Positions 25,823 through 34,165 of a DNA stretch of 64,000 nucleotides are shown in pieces; positions within the stretch are counted from its first letter, which is position 1; every line of letters starts with the position of its first letter. The translations under genes were made by a program, and so were the position numbers. The DNA is from Halobacillus litoralis (GTDB lineage: Bacteria > Bacillota > Bacilli > Bacillales > Halobacillaceae), in assembly GCF_004101865.1 (NCBI RefSeq), contig NZ_CP026118.1, positions 4,081,029 to 4,145,028 of the forward strand. Reading direction: 5' to 3'. The notes under the pieces were generated by a model. The model did no database searches, was not told where the DNA came from, and saw nothing but the letters and a program-made list of their open reading frames with translations.

Positions 25823-25893
25823 AAAATGAAACGTATTGAGTTTCATTACGTATCAATTAACGAAAGGAAAACAAGAAAGCAGGCGATTGATCA

Positions 25894-26244
25894 ATGACAC
25901 AAAAACTTCTCCGTTTTGAAGGTTTATTTGTTTTACTAGCTTCTCTCTATTTCTATTCCATCCTGGAAAATCACAGCTGGCTGTGGTTCATTCTTTTGTT
26001 GTTCGTCCCCGACATTTCTATGATCGGGTATGCTTTCAATGAACAGATCGGGAGTATTCTGTATAACATTTTCCACAGTTATCTTATCCCGATTTTTGTT
26101 GTCATACTGGCATTTTTCATTACAAATGAATGGCTGTTTTCTATAGCGATCATATGGATGGCTCATATAGGGATGGACAGGATGCTTGGATTCGGTTTGA
26201 AATATCCAAGTGGATTCAAAGATACGCATTTACAGAGAGTATAG
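25894..26244 (+). CDS. DUF4260 family membrane protein
   Basis: 116 residues, four membrane helices. Recognisable family segments are LRFEGLFVLLASLYFY near the N-terminus, FVPDISMIGY near 47 and the C-terminal HIGMDRMLGFGLKYPSGFKDTHLQ. The function of the family is unknown. It sits 12 bases ahead of the nucleotidyltransferase gene and probably shares its transcript. Confidence 0.8.
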   Translation: MTQKLLRFEGLFVLLASLYFYSILENHSWLWFILLLFVPDISMIGYAFNEQIGSILYNIFHSYLIPIFVVILAFFITNEWLFSIAIIWMAHIGMDRMLGFGLKYPSGFKDTHLQRV

Positions 26245-26256
26245 GAGGGAAGGACT

Positions 26257-27000
26257 TTGGTGAAGGAAGTGTTGGAGCACTTGGTAGGTAAAATCAAAGA
26301 CATCGCAGGTGATCGATTGGTAGGTGTGTATTTACATGGTTCGCTCGCTATGAGCAGTTTTTTTCCTGAGAGTAGCGACATCGATGTGATCGCAGTGACA
26401 GATCAGGCTTTGGAAAATGAACAGTACAGGCTGCTTACAGAATATTTATTGGCGCGATCCGACCATCCATTTCCAATTGAAATCAGTGTTTTGAATAAGG
26501 AACAATTGCAGCATTGGAAGCATCCTTGTTTGTTCGATTATCATTTCAGTGAAGATTGGCGGGAGCATTTTGAAATGAAGCCAGCGGTGTACTTCAATAA
26601 GGGAGGAATGAGAGACGCTGATTTAGCGGCCCACCTGACTATTTTAAACAAGAGAGGGCAAGTGCTTTACGGATCGCCGATTAAGGAGGTTTTTCCTGCC
26701 ATCCCTGTCGAAGATTATAAACATGCGATTCTTGCAGACTATCAGGATTGTTTGGAAGACATGGATGATGACCCCGTCTATAGTATTTTGAATATGCTCC
26801 GGGTCTATCGATACTTGCTGGACGGGATGATTAATTCTAAGCTGGAAGCGGGAGAATGGGGGCTTCTTCAACTGCCTGAATATCAATCTGTTTTACGAAA
26901 AGTGATAGCTGTTCAAAAGGGCGATTCCAAATTACTCGATATGCAGGAGTTAGACAGTTTGAGGGAAGCAATACATAAGCAAGTGAAGGGTATGCTTTGA
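26257..27000 (+). CDS. Aminoglycoside adenylyltransferase-like nucleotidyltransferase
   Basis: 247 residues, either from TTG 26257 or GTG 26260 after AGGAGGGA. The nucleotidyltransferase core is clear: GVYLHGSLAM and SSDIDVIAV (residues about 28-48) supply the GS and DxD catalytic motif. A C-terminal helical DUF4111 domain follows, as in AadA/ANT(9) enzymes that adenylylate streptomycin or spectinomycin. Length and order fit AadA (about 260). Resistance cannot be concluded from sequence: many chromosomal homologues in Bacillaceae have no shown activity. Confidence 0.82.
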   Translation: MVKEVLEHLVGKIKDIAGDRLVGVYLHGSLAMSSFFPESSDIDVIAVTDQALENEQYRLLTEYLLARSDHPFPIEISVLNKEQLQHWKHPCLFDYHFSEDWREHFEMKPAVYFNKGGMRDADLAAHLTILNKRGQVLYGSPIKEVFPAIPVEDYKHAILADYQDCLEDMDDDPVYSILNMLRVYRYLLDGMINSKLEAGEWGLLQLPEYQSVLRKVIAVQKGDSKLLDMQELDSLREAIHKQVKGML

Positions 27001-27025
27001 AAATGCCAAGATAGAGGAGGATATT

Positions 27026-27418
27026 ATGAATTTCCGCGAATTCGGAATAATTTTGTTCGTTGAACATTATGAGGATTGTATCAATTTCTATAAGAACGGA
27101 TTACGACTGGAAGTGAGAAATGTAAAAGATACCCTCACCACGTTCGAATTACCGCAGGGTTATTTGATGGTGGAACAGGAGGGTGTCGGATTCATGTACG
27201 AAAAAAATCGTGCGCAGAATCCTGTCGTTCTCCGTTTTGACGTGCATCATTTAGAGGAACAAGTAAAAGTATTAAAACAAAGAGGTATCGACTTTTCACA
27301 GGAACGACTGGAATTTGACTGGGGAACGATCGCTGTCCTCCAGGACCCTGACGGCAACCGCATCGAACTGGGAGAAATCAATGAAACTAGCGGTTCTTAT
27401 GCTAAGGATGAAAGGTAA
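27026..27418 (+). CDS. VOC (glyoxalase/bleomycin resistance) family protein
   Basis: 130 residues, a single VOC domain of two beta-alpha-beta-beta-beta modules. The C-terminal signature WGTIAVLQDPDGNRIELGE is present, with the metal-ligand Glu; the N-terminal ligand position is Glu/His in FVEHYEDC, which fits a metal site only loosely. Start ATG follows AGAGGAGG. It is the third gene of an apparent DUF4260-nucleotidyltransferase-VOC run. Members range from lyases and dioxygenases to drug-binding proteins, so no reaction is assigned. Confidence 0.8.
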   Translation: MNFREFGIILFVEHYEDCINFYKNGLRLEVRNVKDTLTTFELPQGYLMVEQEGVGFMYEKNRAQNPVVLRFDVHHLEEQVKVLKQRGIDFSQERLEFDWGTIAVLQDPDGNRIELGEINETSGSYAKDER

Positions 27419-27492
27419 GTAAACACAAAAACGCTAGGAGAATTCGAGGCAAGTGAAGAACTGCAACTTTTTGAGCTATGCATCAAATAAAG

Positions 27493-27537
27493 AAGCCGAG
27501 TTGGACGATTTTGTCGTTCAACTCGGCTTTTTTTCAA
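27493..27537. terminator. Hairpin terminator
   Basis: AAGCCGAGTTGGACGA and TCGTTCAACTCGGCTT pair (one G-T) with a short loop, followed by TTTTTTTC. It ends the VOC transcript. Confidence 0.88.
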
Positions 27538-27604
27538 TTTACAAGAAAATCACTCTTATCAGATGGACCTGGTTGATTCCACGATGAGCGGTCGGTGGTG
27601 ACGC

Positions 27605-27736
27605 CTGCGGGAATAGCGCGAGCCGAAGATTCACTTGGTCAAGTGATCTTCTTGACCAAGTTAGCTGAGGCCGTGCCCGCGGCAAGCACCCACCGACAAG
27701 TGATTCGTGAGAAGCAACAACAAACTTTAACAGCTC
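27605..27736. repeat. Intergenic repeat family B, core copy
   Basis: About 130 bases are nearly identical to 32343-32476, including the perfect stem ACTTGGTCAAG...CTTGACCAAGT and the GCTGAGGCCGTGCCCGCGGCAAGC block. The outer ends found in the full copy are absent here. It lies immediately past the 3' end of the metal ATPase gene on the minus strand. Confidence 0.85.
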
Positions 27737-27748
27737 CAGTGAGTTCAC

Positions 27749-30181
27749 TTATTTTTGTTTCAACAACCGCATGCTGTTCAAAATGACGATCAACGCGGCA
27801 CCAGTATCACTTAGTACCGCCATCCAAAGTGTAAGAATTCCAGGGAATATGAGGATTAATGCAGCGAATTTCGTAATCAGCGCAAACCACACATTCTGTT
27901 TGATGATTTTCAATGCCCGGCGACTGAGACGAATCGTATAAGGAAGTTTTTCTAAATTGTCAGCCATCAATACGATATCGGCAGTTTCCATTGCGGTATC
28001 AGTACCAGCGCCACCCATGGCGATTCCAAGATCTGCGGTAGCAAGGGCTGGTGCATCATTAATTCCATCGCCGACCATGGCCACCTCTTTCCCTTCTGAC
28101 TGCAGTTTTTTCACGGCAGTCACTTTATCTTCAGGTAAAAGTTCTGAAAAAGATCGGTCGACTCCTGCTAAGGATGCCATTTTAGCGGCGGTTCCTCTGT
28201 TATCACCTGTCAACATGACGATTTCCTCAATGCCACTTGCCTTCAACCGAAGGAGAGCATCTTTCGTGATTGGGCGAATCGTATCCGATATAGCCATGAA
28301 CCCTGTAATTTCTTTTGCTGTACCGATGATGACGACCGTATGCCCCTCCTGTTGCAGCTGATGAATAGCGGAGCGTGTCTTCTCCTCCAATGAAACATTC
28401 ATTTCTTCGTATAGACGGAGGTTACCTGCAAAGTAGGAAAGACCTTCTATCGTTGCTTTCGCTCCTTTACCTGCTAACGCTTCAAAGTCTTCTCCATGCC
28501 GCTCCTCTATAGAACGTTCCTTTGCATAATCGGTAATGGCCTGAGCGATCGGGTGACTGGAACGAGCTTCAATCGTATGGGCAACACTTAACATTTCCTC
28601 AGGTGAACCATTTATTGGAAATACCTTTGTGACTTTTGGTTTTCCTTCGGTCAATGTTCCTGTTTTGTCAAAGGCGATGGCTTTTATGGTCCCGGCTTTT
28701 TCCAGGAATGTTCCGCCTTTGATGAGCACACCGTTCCTTGCTGCATTGCCGATAGCTGAGACGATAGCAACAGGGGTGGATATGACTAGGGCACATGGGC
28801 ATGCGACGACAAGCAAGGCAAGCCCTTTATAGACCCATTCGCCCCAAGTACCGAATCCGAGTAGTGGAGGACCGACCATGACGAGTAGAGCCAATAAGAA
28901 CACGATCGGAGTATAGACGTTTGCGAAGCGATCGACGAATGCTTGTGTGGGTGCTTTTTTCTCTTGTGCTTCTTCCACTAAATGAATGATGTTCGCGATT
29001 GTCGTATCTTCCACGAGTTTTGTCACATGTACTTCAATCGAACCGTTCTCATTGACAGTACCTGCATAAACAGTGTCCCCGATATTCTTATCTACAGGAA
29101 GAGATTCTCCTGTAATCGGTGCCTGGTTGACACTTGTCGATCCTTTGGTGATTTCACCGTCTAACGGGAATTTTTCTCCTGGTTTAACGAGGATGGTATC
29201 CCCGATAGCTATTTCTTTCACTTGTAAAGTCACCCATTCAGCGTTGCGCTTTACAAGGGCTTCTGATGGGGTGAGGTCGATCAAGCTACGAATGGAATCA
29301 CGGGTCCGTTCAATCGAGCGATTTTGTAATGTGTTTCCGAGAGCGAAGAGCCAGACGACCATTGCCCCTTCGAACCACTCCCCAATAAGCGCGGCACCTA
29401 ATGCGGCTGACGCCATCAGCACATTCATGTCCAGCGAACGGCTTTTGATTGAGTAAAAGGCGCTTTTGGCTGGTTTCCATCCTCCAACGACTATTGCTGT
29501 CGCATAAAAAAGGATGACCAAATATTCGGGTAGCGCTGTAAAGGAAGCAACGAAACCGCCAGTGAGGAATATCCCGGAAATCCAAGTCGTTATGTCCTTT
29601 TTAGAAGGAGCTTTTTCTGCTGACTCCGTCTTGGAAAACAAGGAGGCTTGGAAACCGGATTTCTGCACTTCTTTCATAATCGTTTCAGAATCAGTCGTGT
29701 GATCGATTTGCATTTTGCCTGTCGAGAAATTCACGCTCACTTCTTTGACTTTTGGATGGTTCATCAAGTGTTTTTCTATGGTTTTAGCACATGAACCACA
29801 ATCCATACCTTCAATGCTATAGGTTTCAACGTCTTTTTCCTGTTCTACAGGGGCAGCCTCAAACCCGAGCTTTTTCACTTTTGCAGGGATATCGGAAAAG
29901 GTACTGTCCTGATCAGCTTTTACCTTCATTTTGGCTGTGCTGTAATTTATGTTGACTTCGCGAATATTTCGGGACTGCATCAGATTCTTTTCAATCGTTT
30001 GTGCACAGGAAGGACAATCCATTCCCGTCACTCGATATTCTTTTTCAACGCCCGTTACACTGCTGCTATCTTCTGAACAGCAACTGGATGCAGTAGAGGT
30101 TTGATCCGATACGCAGCAACTCACCGCTTCAGTTTTTTCGGTTGAGCAGCAGGAGGTTTCGTTTTTCTTAAGTTCACTCAT
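27749..30181 (-). CDS. cadA: Heavy-metal translocating P1B-type ATPase (Cd/Zn/Pb type)
   Basis: 810 residues. A Cys-rich leader with three CC pairs (residues 11-35) precedes two heavy-metal-associated domains (GMDCPSC, Cys56/59; GMDCGSC, Cys128/131). Then come the actuator TGES near 357, the ion-binding CPC (461-463), phosphorylation DKTGT (Asp505), the HP locus near 541 and a GDGINDAPALA hinge. This set defines a Cd/Zn/Pb exporter at the plasma membrane using ATP. The extra CC pairs are likely additional metal ligands. The start overlaps the cadC stop (ATGA), so expression follows the metal-sensing repressor. Confidence 0.95.
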   Translation of the reverse strand: MSELKKNETSCCSTEKTEAVSCCVSDQTSTASSCCSEDSSSVTGVEKEYRVTGMDCPSCAQTIEKNLMQSRNIREVNINYSTAKMKVKADQDSTFSDIPAKVKKLGFEAAPVEQEKDVETYSIEGMDCGSCAKTIEKHLMNHPKVKEVSVNFSTGKMQIDHTTDSETIMKEVQKSGFQASLFSKTESAEKAPSKKDITTWISGIFLTGGFVASFTALPEYLVILFYATAIVVGGWKPAKSAFYSIKSRSLDMNVLMASAALGAALIGEWFEGAMVVWLFALGNTLQNRSIERTRDSIRSLIDLTPSEALVKRNAEWVTLQVKEIAIGDTILVKPGEKFPLDGEITKGSTSVNQAPITGESLPVDKNIGDTVYAGTVNENGSIEVHVTKLVEDTTIANIIHLVEEAQEKKAPTQAFVDRFANVYTPIVFLLALLVMVGPPLLGFGTWGEWVYKGLALLVVACPCALVISTPVAIVSAIGNAARNGVLIKGGTFLEKAGTIKAIAFDKTGTLTEGKPKVTKVFPINGSPEEMLSVAHTIEARSSHPIAQAITDYAKERSIEERHGEDFEALAGKGAKATIEGLSYFAGNLRLYEEMNVSLEEKTRSAIHQLQQEGHTVVIIGTAKEITGFMAISDTIRPITKDALLRLKASGIEEIVMLTGDNRGTAAKMASLAGVDRSFSELLPEDKVTAVKKLQSEGKEVAMVGDGINDAPALATADLGIAMGGAGTDTAMETADIVLMADNLEKLPYTIRLSRRALKIIKQNVWFALITKFAALILIFPGILTLWMAVLSDTGAALIVILNSMRLLKQK

Positions 30182-30570
30182 TTTGATGGCTCCCTGGCTT
30201 CTTGAGGGTCTGTTTGTTTACTATGCGCAAGGGCGATGGTCACCATTTGATGGATGTAATCGTCAGCCAGCGAATAAAAGACTAATTTGCCTTCTTTGCG
30301 ATATTTGGCAAGCCCCATGTTACGTAACAGTCGTAAATGGTGGGAAGCGGTTGCCGTAGTTGAACCGGTGATGTTGGCGACATCACACACACAAAGTTCA
30401 TTTTCCAGTGTCATAGCATAGGCGATCTTCAAGCGTGTGGCATCTGACAAAGCTTTGAAAATCAGCTCGACACCATTCACCTCTTCGATTTGCGGCTGGA
30501 CTCGTTCTACGAGCTCTTCATCATAACAAAAAGTATCACAAGTATCTTTTCGCTTTATATTCGTCATCAT
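30178..30570 (-). CDS. cadC: ArsR/SmtB-family metal-sensing repressor
   Basis: 130 residues with a central winged helix (residues 35-105). The metal site of CadC-type sensors is present: ELCVCDVA on the recognition-side helix and N-terminal Cys residues (KDTCDTFC), together the tetrathiolate that binds Cd, Pb or Zn and releases DNA. TTATASHHLRLLRNMGL is the DNA-reading helix. Two matched inverted repeats upstream (30586 and 30637) are its likely operators. It is co-translated with cadA. Confidence 0.93.
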   Translation of the reverse strand: MMTNIKRKDTCDTFCYDEELVERVQPQIEEVNGVELIFKALSDATRLKIAYAMTLENELCVCDVANITGSTTATASHHLRLLRNMGLAKYRKEGKLVFYSLADDYIHQMVTIALAHSKQTDPQEAREPSK

Positions 30571-30585
30571 GTCACTCCTATATAT

Positions 30586-30601
30586 TCAAACATTCATTTG
30601 A
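30586..30601. promoter_or_regulatory. Candidate CadC operator 1
   Basis: TCAAA-N6-TTTGA, 16 bases upstream of the cadC ATG. It resembles ArsR-family operators with TCAAA half sites, and is repeated exactly in form at 30637. Confidence 0.6.
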
Positions 30602-30636
30602 TTATTAGTTTATGTGCTTTAAGTGTAAGTGTCAAT

Positions 30637-30652
30637 CAAATATCAGTTTGAA
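30637..30652. promoter_or_regulatory. Candidate CadC operator 2
   Basis: TCAAA-N6-TTTGA, 51 bases from operator 1 measured start to start, close to five helical turns. It is nearer to the divergent kinase gene, so it could also affect that promoter. Confidence 0.55.
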
Positions 30653-30700
30653 TGATACGAAATAAAAAAATGTTAAAATAAAGAGAGGGGGGAGTTCAGT

Positions 30701-31573
30701 TTGAAAATACTTAATTACGGTTCATTGAATATTGATAAAGTCTATCGTGTTCCGCATTTTGTCCGAGAAGGTGAGACACTTTCATCGCTTAATTACAGCG
30801 AATATTGTGGAGGAAAAGGTTTGAATCAATCGATTGCTTTATCCAGGGCCGGGGCAGACGTCTACCACGCAGGAAAAATCGGGCCCGATGGCGCTTTTTT
30901 ATTAACGGAATTACAGAAGAATGGTGTACATACAGAATTTATTGAAGGGGATGGGTCAGTCACTGGACATGCCATCATCCAAGTTACAGATACTGGTGAA
31001 AACAGCATTCTACTATTCGGAGGAGCGAACAAAGAGATTGGCCATCATCACATTGACCACGTTTTATCACGATTTGAAGCAGGAGATTTGCTCGTTTTGC
31101 AAAACGAAATCAATGACTTGGATATCATCATAGAAAAAGGGTATAAAAAAGGAATGTTCATTGCCCTGAATCCTTCTCCAATGACCGAGCCACTGTTACA
31201 GTTGGATTTGTCCAAAATCACTTACCTTATTGTGAACGAAGTGGAAGGGGAGAGATTGACCGGCCATAGGGATCCTGAGAAAATATTGGCTTCTTTCCAT
31301 GGGGAGTTTCCGCAGCTGAAGGTTGTATTGACACTAGGTGCGCAAGGAGTCATTTATCAAAGTGAAATTGAAACGGTAAAGCAGAAAAGCTTTCAAGTGG
31401 ATGTCATCGATACGACAGCAGCCGGGGATACCTTTCTCGGTTACTTCTTAAGTGGCATCTTTAATGATATGAAAACAGTAAATGCTCTCCGCATAGCATC
31501 AAAAGCCGCGAGTATTGCAGTCTCACGTGAGGGCGCAGCTAGTTCGATCCCTCATTTGTATGAAGTTGAGTGA
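30701..31573 (+). CDS. PfkB-family carbohydrate kinase, ribokinase-like
   Basis: 290 residues, starting at TTG after GGGGGAG. The N-terminal NIDKVYRVPHFVREGET and GGKGLNQSIALSRAG motifs, and the C-terminal catalytic DTTAAGDTFLGYF (Asp base), define a PfkB kinase. Length matches ribokinase (about 290-305). The substrate could be ribose, another pentose or a nucleoside; no sugar transporter is next to it. Divergent from cadC. Confidence 0.87.
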   Translation: MKILNYGSLNIDKVYRVPHFVREGETLSSLNYSEYCGGKGLNQSIALSRAGADVYHAGKIGPDGAFLLTELQKNGVHTEFIEGDGSVTGHAIIQVTDTGENSILLFGGANKEIGHHHIDHVLSRFEAGDLLVLQNEINDLDIIIEKGYKKGMFIALNPSPMTEPLLQLDLSKITYLIVNEVEGERLTGHRDPEKILASFHGEFPQLKVVLTLGAQGVIYQSEIETVKQKSFQVDVIDTTAAGDTFLGYFLSGIFNDMKTVNALRIASKAASIAVSREGAASSIPHLYEVE

Positions 31574-31622
31574 AACCATTGATCCGTCCCTCCCGTACAT
31601 CATAGAACAGGAGGTGATGTTA

Positions 31623-32018
31623 GTGATAAAGGCCAATCGCTCCATCATGGTCGTCATTTTCCTGGTGATCCTGTTAGCTGGATGTGAATTAGACGATCGT
31701 TATGTTTATGAAGGGCAGAGTCAAAACTGGCATGCACAATTGGATTATATCGAGGGGGATCCCGGGCAAACTTACGATCTTTATTACACTTATAAAGGTG
31801 AACTTGAAGATCTGTCTGACGTTGAGGAGATGATTTTTTCATATGAAATGGAAAATCAGTCGGGAAATTCGACAATCAACTTTGAAGGATCCCCGCCAGA
31901 CGAAAAGCAATACTGGAACACGATTTCATTCCAGGGGGTAGATGTGGAGGAGATGGAACAAATTGATGTGGCAGTAGAGTGGAAGGATCAGAGAGAGAGT
32001 TTTCAAATAAAAAGATGA
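31623..32018 (+). CDS. Small putative lipoprotein, hypothetical
   Basis: About 131 residues from GTG at 31623, placed ten bases after AGGAGG; ATG at 31617 is possible but too near. A signal peptide ends in the lipobox LLAGC, so the protein is likely membrane-anchored outside. The mature part is acidic with aromatic residues (NWHAQLDYIEGDPGQ, DLYYTYKGE) and may be a small beta-sandwich. I do not recognise a family. It begins 50 bases after the kinase, and a small membrane protein follows in 12 bases. Confidence 0.7.
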   Translation: MIKANRSIMVVIFLVILLAGCELDDRYVYEGQSQNWHAQLDYIEGDPGQTYDLYYTYKGELEDLSDVEEMIFSYEMENQSGNSTINFEGSPPDEKQYWNTISFQGVDVEEMEQIDVAVEWKDQRESFQIKR

Positions 32019-32030
32019 GAAGGAGTTATT

Positions 32031-32243
32031 ATGGTTTTAGTCATTATTATTGCAGCGATCATTTTCTTTACTATTTTACATTATGTCATAAGAAATGCGG
32101 TCAAAGAAGGAACCGATCAATCCAAGACCGCTCGTGTGATCCAGCAGGTACATAAAAGGGAATGGATGAAAGTTGAAAGAGAAGAACCAGAGAAAAACAA
32201 ATCTTCACTGGATCGAGTGCTCGAGGGTGAAGAGGATAAATGA
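32031..32243 (+). CDS. Small single-pass membrane protein, hypothetical
   Basis: 70 residues: a hydrophobic helix (3-20) then a charged cytoplasmic tail rich in Lys and Glu. Start ATG follows AGAAGGAG. It is 12 bases after the lipoprotein gene, in one transcript. No family recognised. Confidence 0.65.
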   Translation: MVLVIIIAAIIFFTILHYVIRNAVKEGTDQSKTARVIQQVHKREWMKVEREEPEKNKSSLDRVLEGEEDK

Positions 32244-32249
32244 GCCTCC

Positions 32250-32550
32250 GAGGTTGAGACAAAACGATGACTGCCACTGGAAAAGACGAACATTAGGGTA
32301 GAATGAATCAAATGAAGCGTAGGCAACATACGTAGACTCCCTCCTGCGGGGAAAGCACGAGTCGAAGATCCACTTGGTCAAGTGATCTTCTTGACCAAGT
32401 TAGCTGAGGCCGTGCCCGCGGCAAGCATCCACCGACAAGCGATTCGTGAGAAGCAACAACAAACTTTAACAGTTCCTCTAGGTTGAAAAGTGTTTTTCAG
32501 TGGCCTCAAGTATGTTGTCGTAGAGGCGTATGCATTTATTGCTTCATAAA
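32250..32550. repeat. Intergenic repeat family B, full-length copy
   Basis: About 300 bases containing conserved left and right ends (shared with 22399-22492) and the core (shared with 27605-27736). The core has the 11-bp perfect stem ACTTGGTCAAG/CTTGACCAAGT. It fills the whole gap between two converging genes and codes for nothing convincing. Non-autonomous mobile element or REP-like family, by inference. Confidence 0.8.
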
Positions 32551-32551
32551 G

Positions 32552-32582
32552 AAAACCCGAACAAATTCGTTCGGGTTTTATA
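32552..32582. terminator. Hairpin terminator
   Basis: AAAACCCGAAC and GTTCGGGTTTT pair around AAATTC. It sits between converging genes and can act on both. Confidence 0.85.
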
Positions 32583-32612
32583 GTGGAAAAATTCTTTTAT
32601 CCCACTCTTTTT

Positions 32613-34001
32613 TTATAATTCTTCTAACACATCTTGCAACACTTGTTTCTGTTGGTCCATTTCTTCGATGGCATGATCGATATTACGCTCATAGATGGAT
32701 AAGATGCTTTGACCGTAAGTTGTGCCGGGGACAGCCCATTTTCCATTGAGCTGTATCCATGTCTTCCCACTTCCACGGCTGACGAGGTCAAACCTTGGAT
32801 CTACTTTTGCGTAACCGGTCGGGATAGCTTCCGTGGAGGCATATGCGTAAAGGTGCTGTATTTGTGCATGAACGCCTTCTTCAGGAGAGCTGAATGTCGC
32901 ACCAGGATTCCCTGGTCCTGTAGCACCGATGCCTGCATAGTTGTTTTGGTCTGCATCAACGAGGCCGGTGAACCGGAAATAATCTGTTTCGTGAATGGCT
33001 TGGGCATAAGCGATATCGCCGCGAATGCCGTAAGCATTTCCGTACTTCATATAGAATCGTCCGAGGTCAGGGGCATCAGGGTTGACTGTTTTTACAAAAT
33101 CGTCAAGCTGGCAGGCATTCAAATACTGATCACCAAGAATAGAGTAGCCTTCTTCTTGTGGAGGTTCCGGAGCAGGTGTTGGAGGTGTGGTCCCCGTTTC
33201 CCTTACAATGAATGCTCCGGTAATTCCGATGCTTTTTAAACGAGCTACTTGATCTTTGGCATTCTTCTCTTGCTCATAAGCGCCAGCCTGGACACGGTAA
33301 TAGACAGTTCCAGAGATGGTCGTCTGTACTACAAATGATGCAATCCCTTGATTGGCAAGAAATTCGATTCGATTTTCTGCATTTTCACGATTGCGAAACG
33401 AACCGGCAATGACCCTGTAAAGATCTCCGGGGGCAGGTTGTGGTTGTGTCTTCCCAGGTAGATTCAAAGCGTCTGCTACACCTTCAGCGATGCTTCTGCT
33501 TACATCATTGATGAAGGAAGAATTCTTCAGAAGGGCAAGGTCGCCAGGGTTGTCGACAAACAAAATTTCGAGAAGAAGTGCACTCATGTCTGATTCTCTC
33601 AGCACATGGAAGTTCGCCTCTTTCTTACCGCGGTTGCTGACATTGTATTTCGGTCCGACAGTGTTGATAATGCGATCGTGGATGGTGTTTTGATAAGCTT
33701 GGGTAGTAGGAACTAACGGGCCATTGTAAATGTAACTTTCGAACCCGCTTCCACCAGCTGCATTATTGTGAATGGACAAGAAGAAATCCGCATTCCTTTG
33801 ATTGGCGAGCTGTGTACGGGCGCCAAGGGACAGAGTTACGTCAGACGTACGTGTCATAATGATTTCCACTTCGTAATTCTGCGATAATATACGCTGGACA
33901 TTCAAAGCGATGGATAAGTTGAAGGTTTTTTCCTGGCTTCCCTGATAGGTTGCTCCGGGATCAGACCCTCCATGACCGGCGTCTATGACAATAGTCTTCA
34001 T
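32613..34001 (-). CDS. Bifunctional amidase/glucosaminidase cell-wall hydrolase with SPOR repeats
   Basis: 462 residues. An N-terminal zinc amidase_3 domain (1-180: VIDAGHGGSDPG, SIHNNA, LLLEILFVDN) splits the MurNAc-L-Ala bond. Two SPOR repeats (about 190-270: YRVIAGSFRNRENAENR, YYRVQAGAYEQEKNAKDQ) bind denuded glycan. A C-terminal glucosaminidase domain (about 295-440: GDIAYAQAIHETDYFRFTG, NNYAGIGATGPG) cuts sugar bonds. There is no signal peptide. CwlC of B. subtilis, an amidase with SPOR repeats and no signal peptide, lyses the mother cell; a similar role is inferred here. The fusion to a glucosaminidase is less common. Confidence 0.9.
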   Translation of the reverse strand: MKTIVIDAGHGGSDPGATYQGSQEKTFNLSIALNVQRILSQNYEVEIIMTRTSDVTLSLGARTQLANQRNADFFLSIHNNAAGGSGFESYIYNGPLVPTTQAYQNTIHDRIINTVGPKYNVSNRGKKEANFHVLRESDMSALLLEILFVDNPGDLALLKNSSFINDVSRSIAEGVADALNLPGKTQPQPAPGDLYRVIAGSFRNRENAENRIEFLANQGIASFVVQTTISGTVYYRVQAGAYEQEKNAKDQVARLKSIGITGAFIVRETGTTPPTPAPEPPQEEGYSILGDQYLNACQLDDFVKTVNPDAPDLGRFYMKYGNAYGIRGDIAYAQAIHETDYFRFTGLVDADQNNYAGIGATGPGNPGATFSSPEEGVHAQIQHLYAYASTEAIPTGYAKVDPRFDLVSRGSGKTWIQLNGKWAVPGTTYGQSILSIYERNIDHAIEEMDQQKQVLQDVLEEL

Positions 34002-34165
34002 AATTTAGTCAGTCTCCTTTCTAGACTTCCAACTATTATATGAAAATATAAGACAGCTTGTATGGTTGATTGTATTAGATTCAAGATAAATTGTATTCTA
34101 TCATTTAGTGACAAAGTCAACTTAATGTATAATGATACAATAGAAGTGTATAGAGGAGGGGACAT

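Noticed and set aside
26257-27000. Acquired aminoglycoside-resistance gene
   Set aside because: No transposon, integron or composition shift surrounds it; chromosomal AadA-like proteins are common and function is unproven.
22399-32550. CRISPR-like array from recurring intergenic sequences
   Set aside because: Copies are few, long, kilobases apart and not regularly spaced; no cas genes are present.
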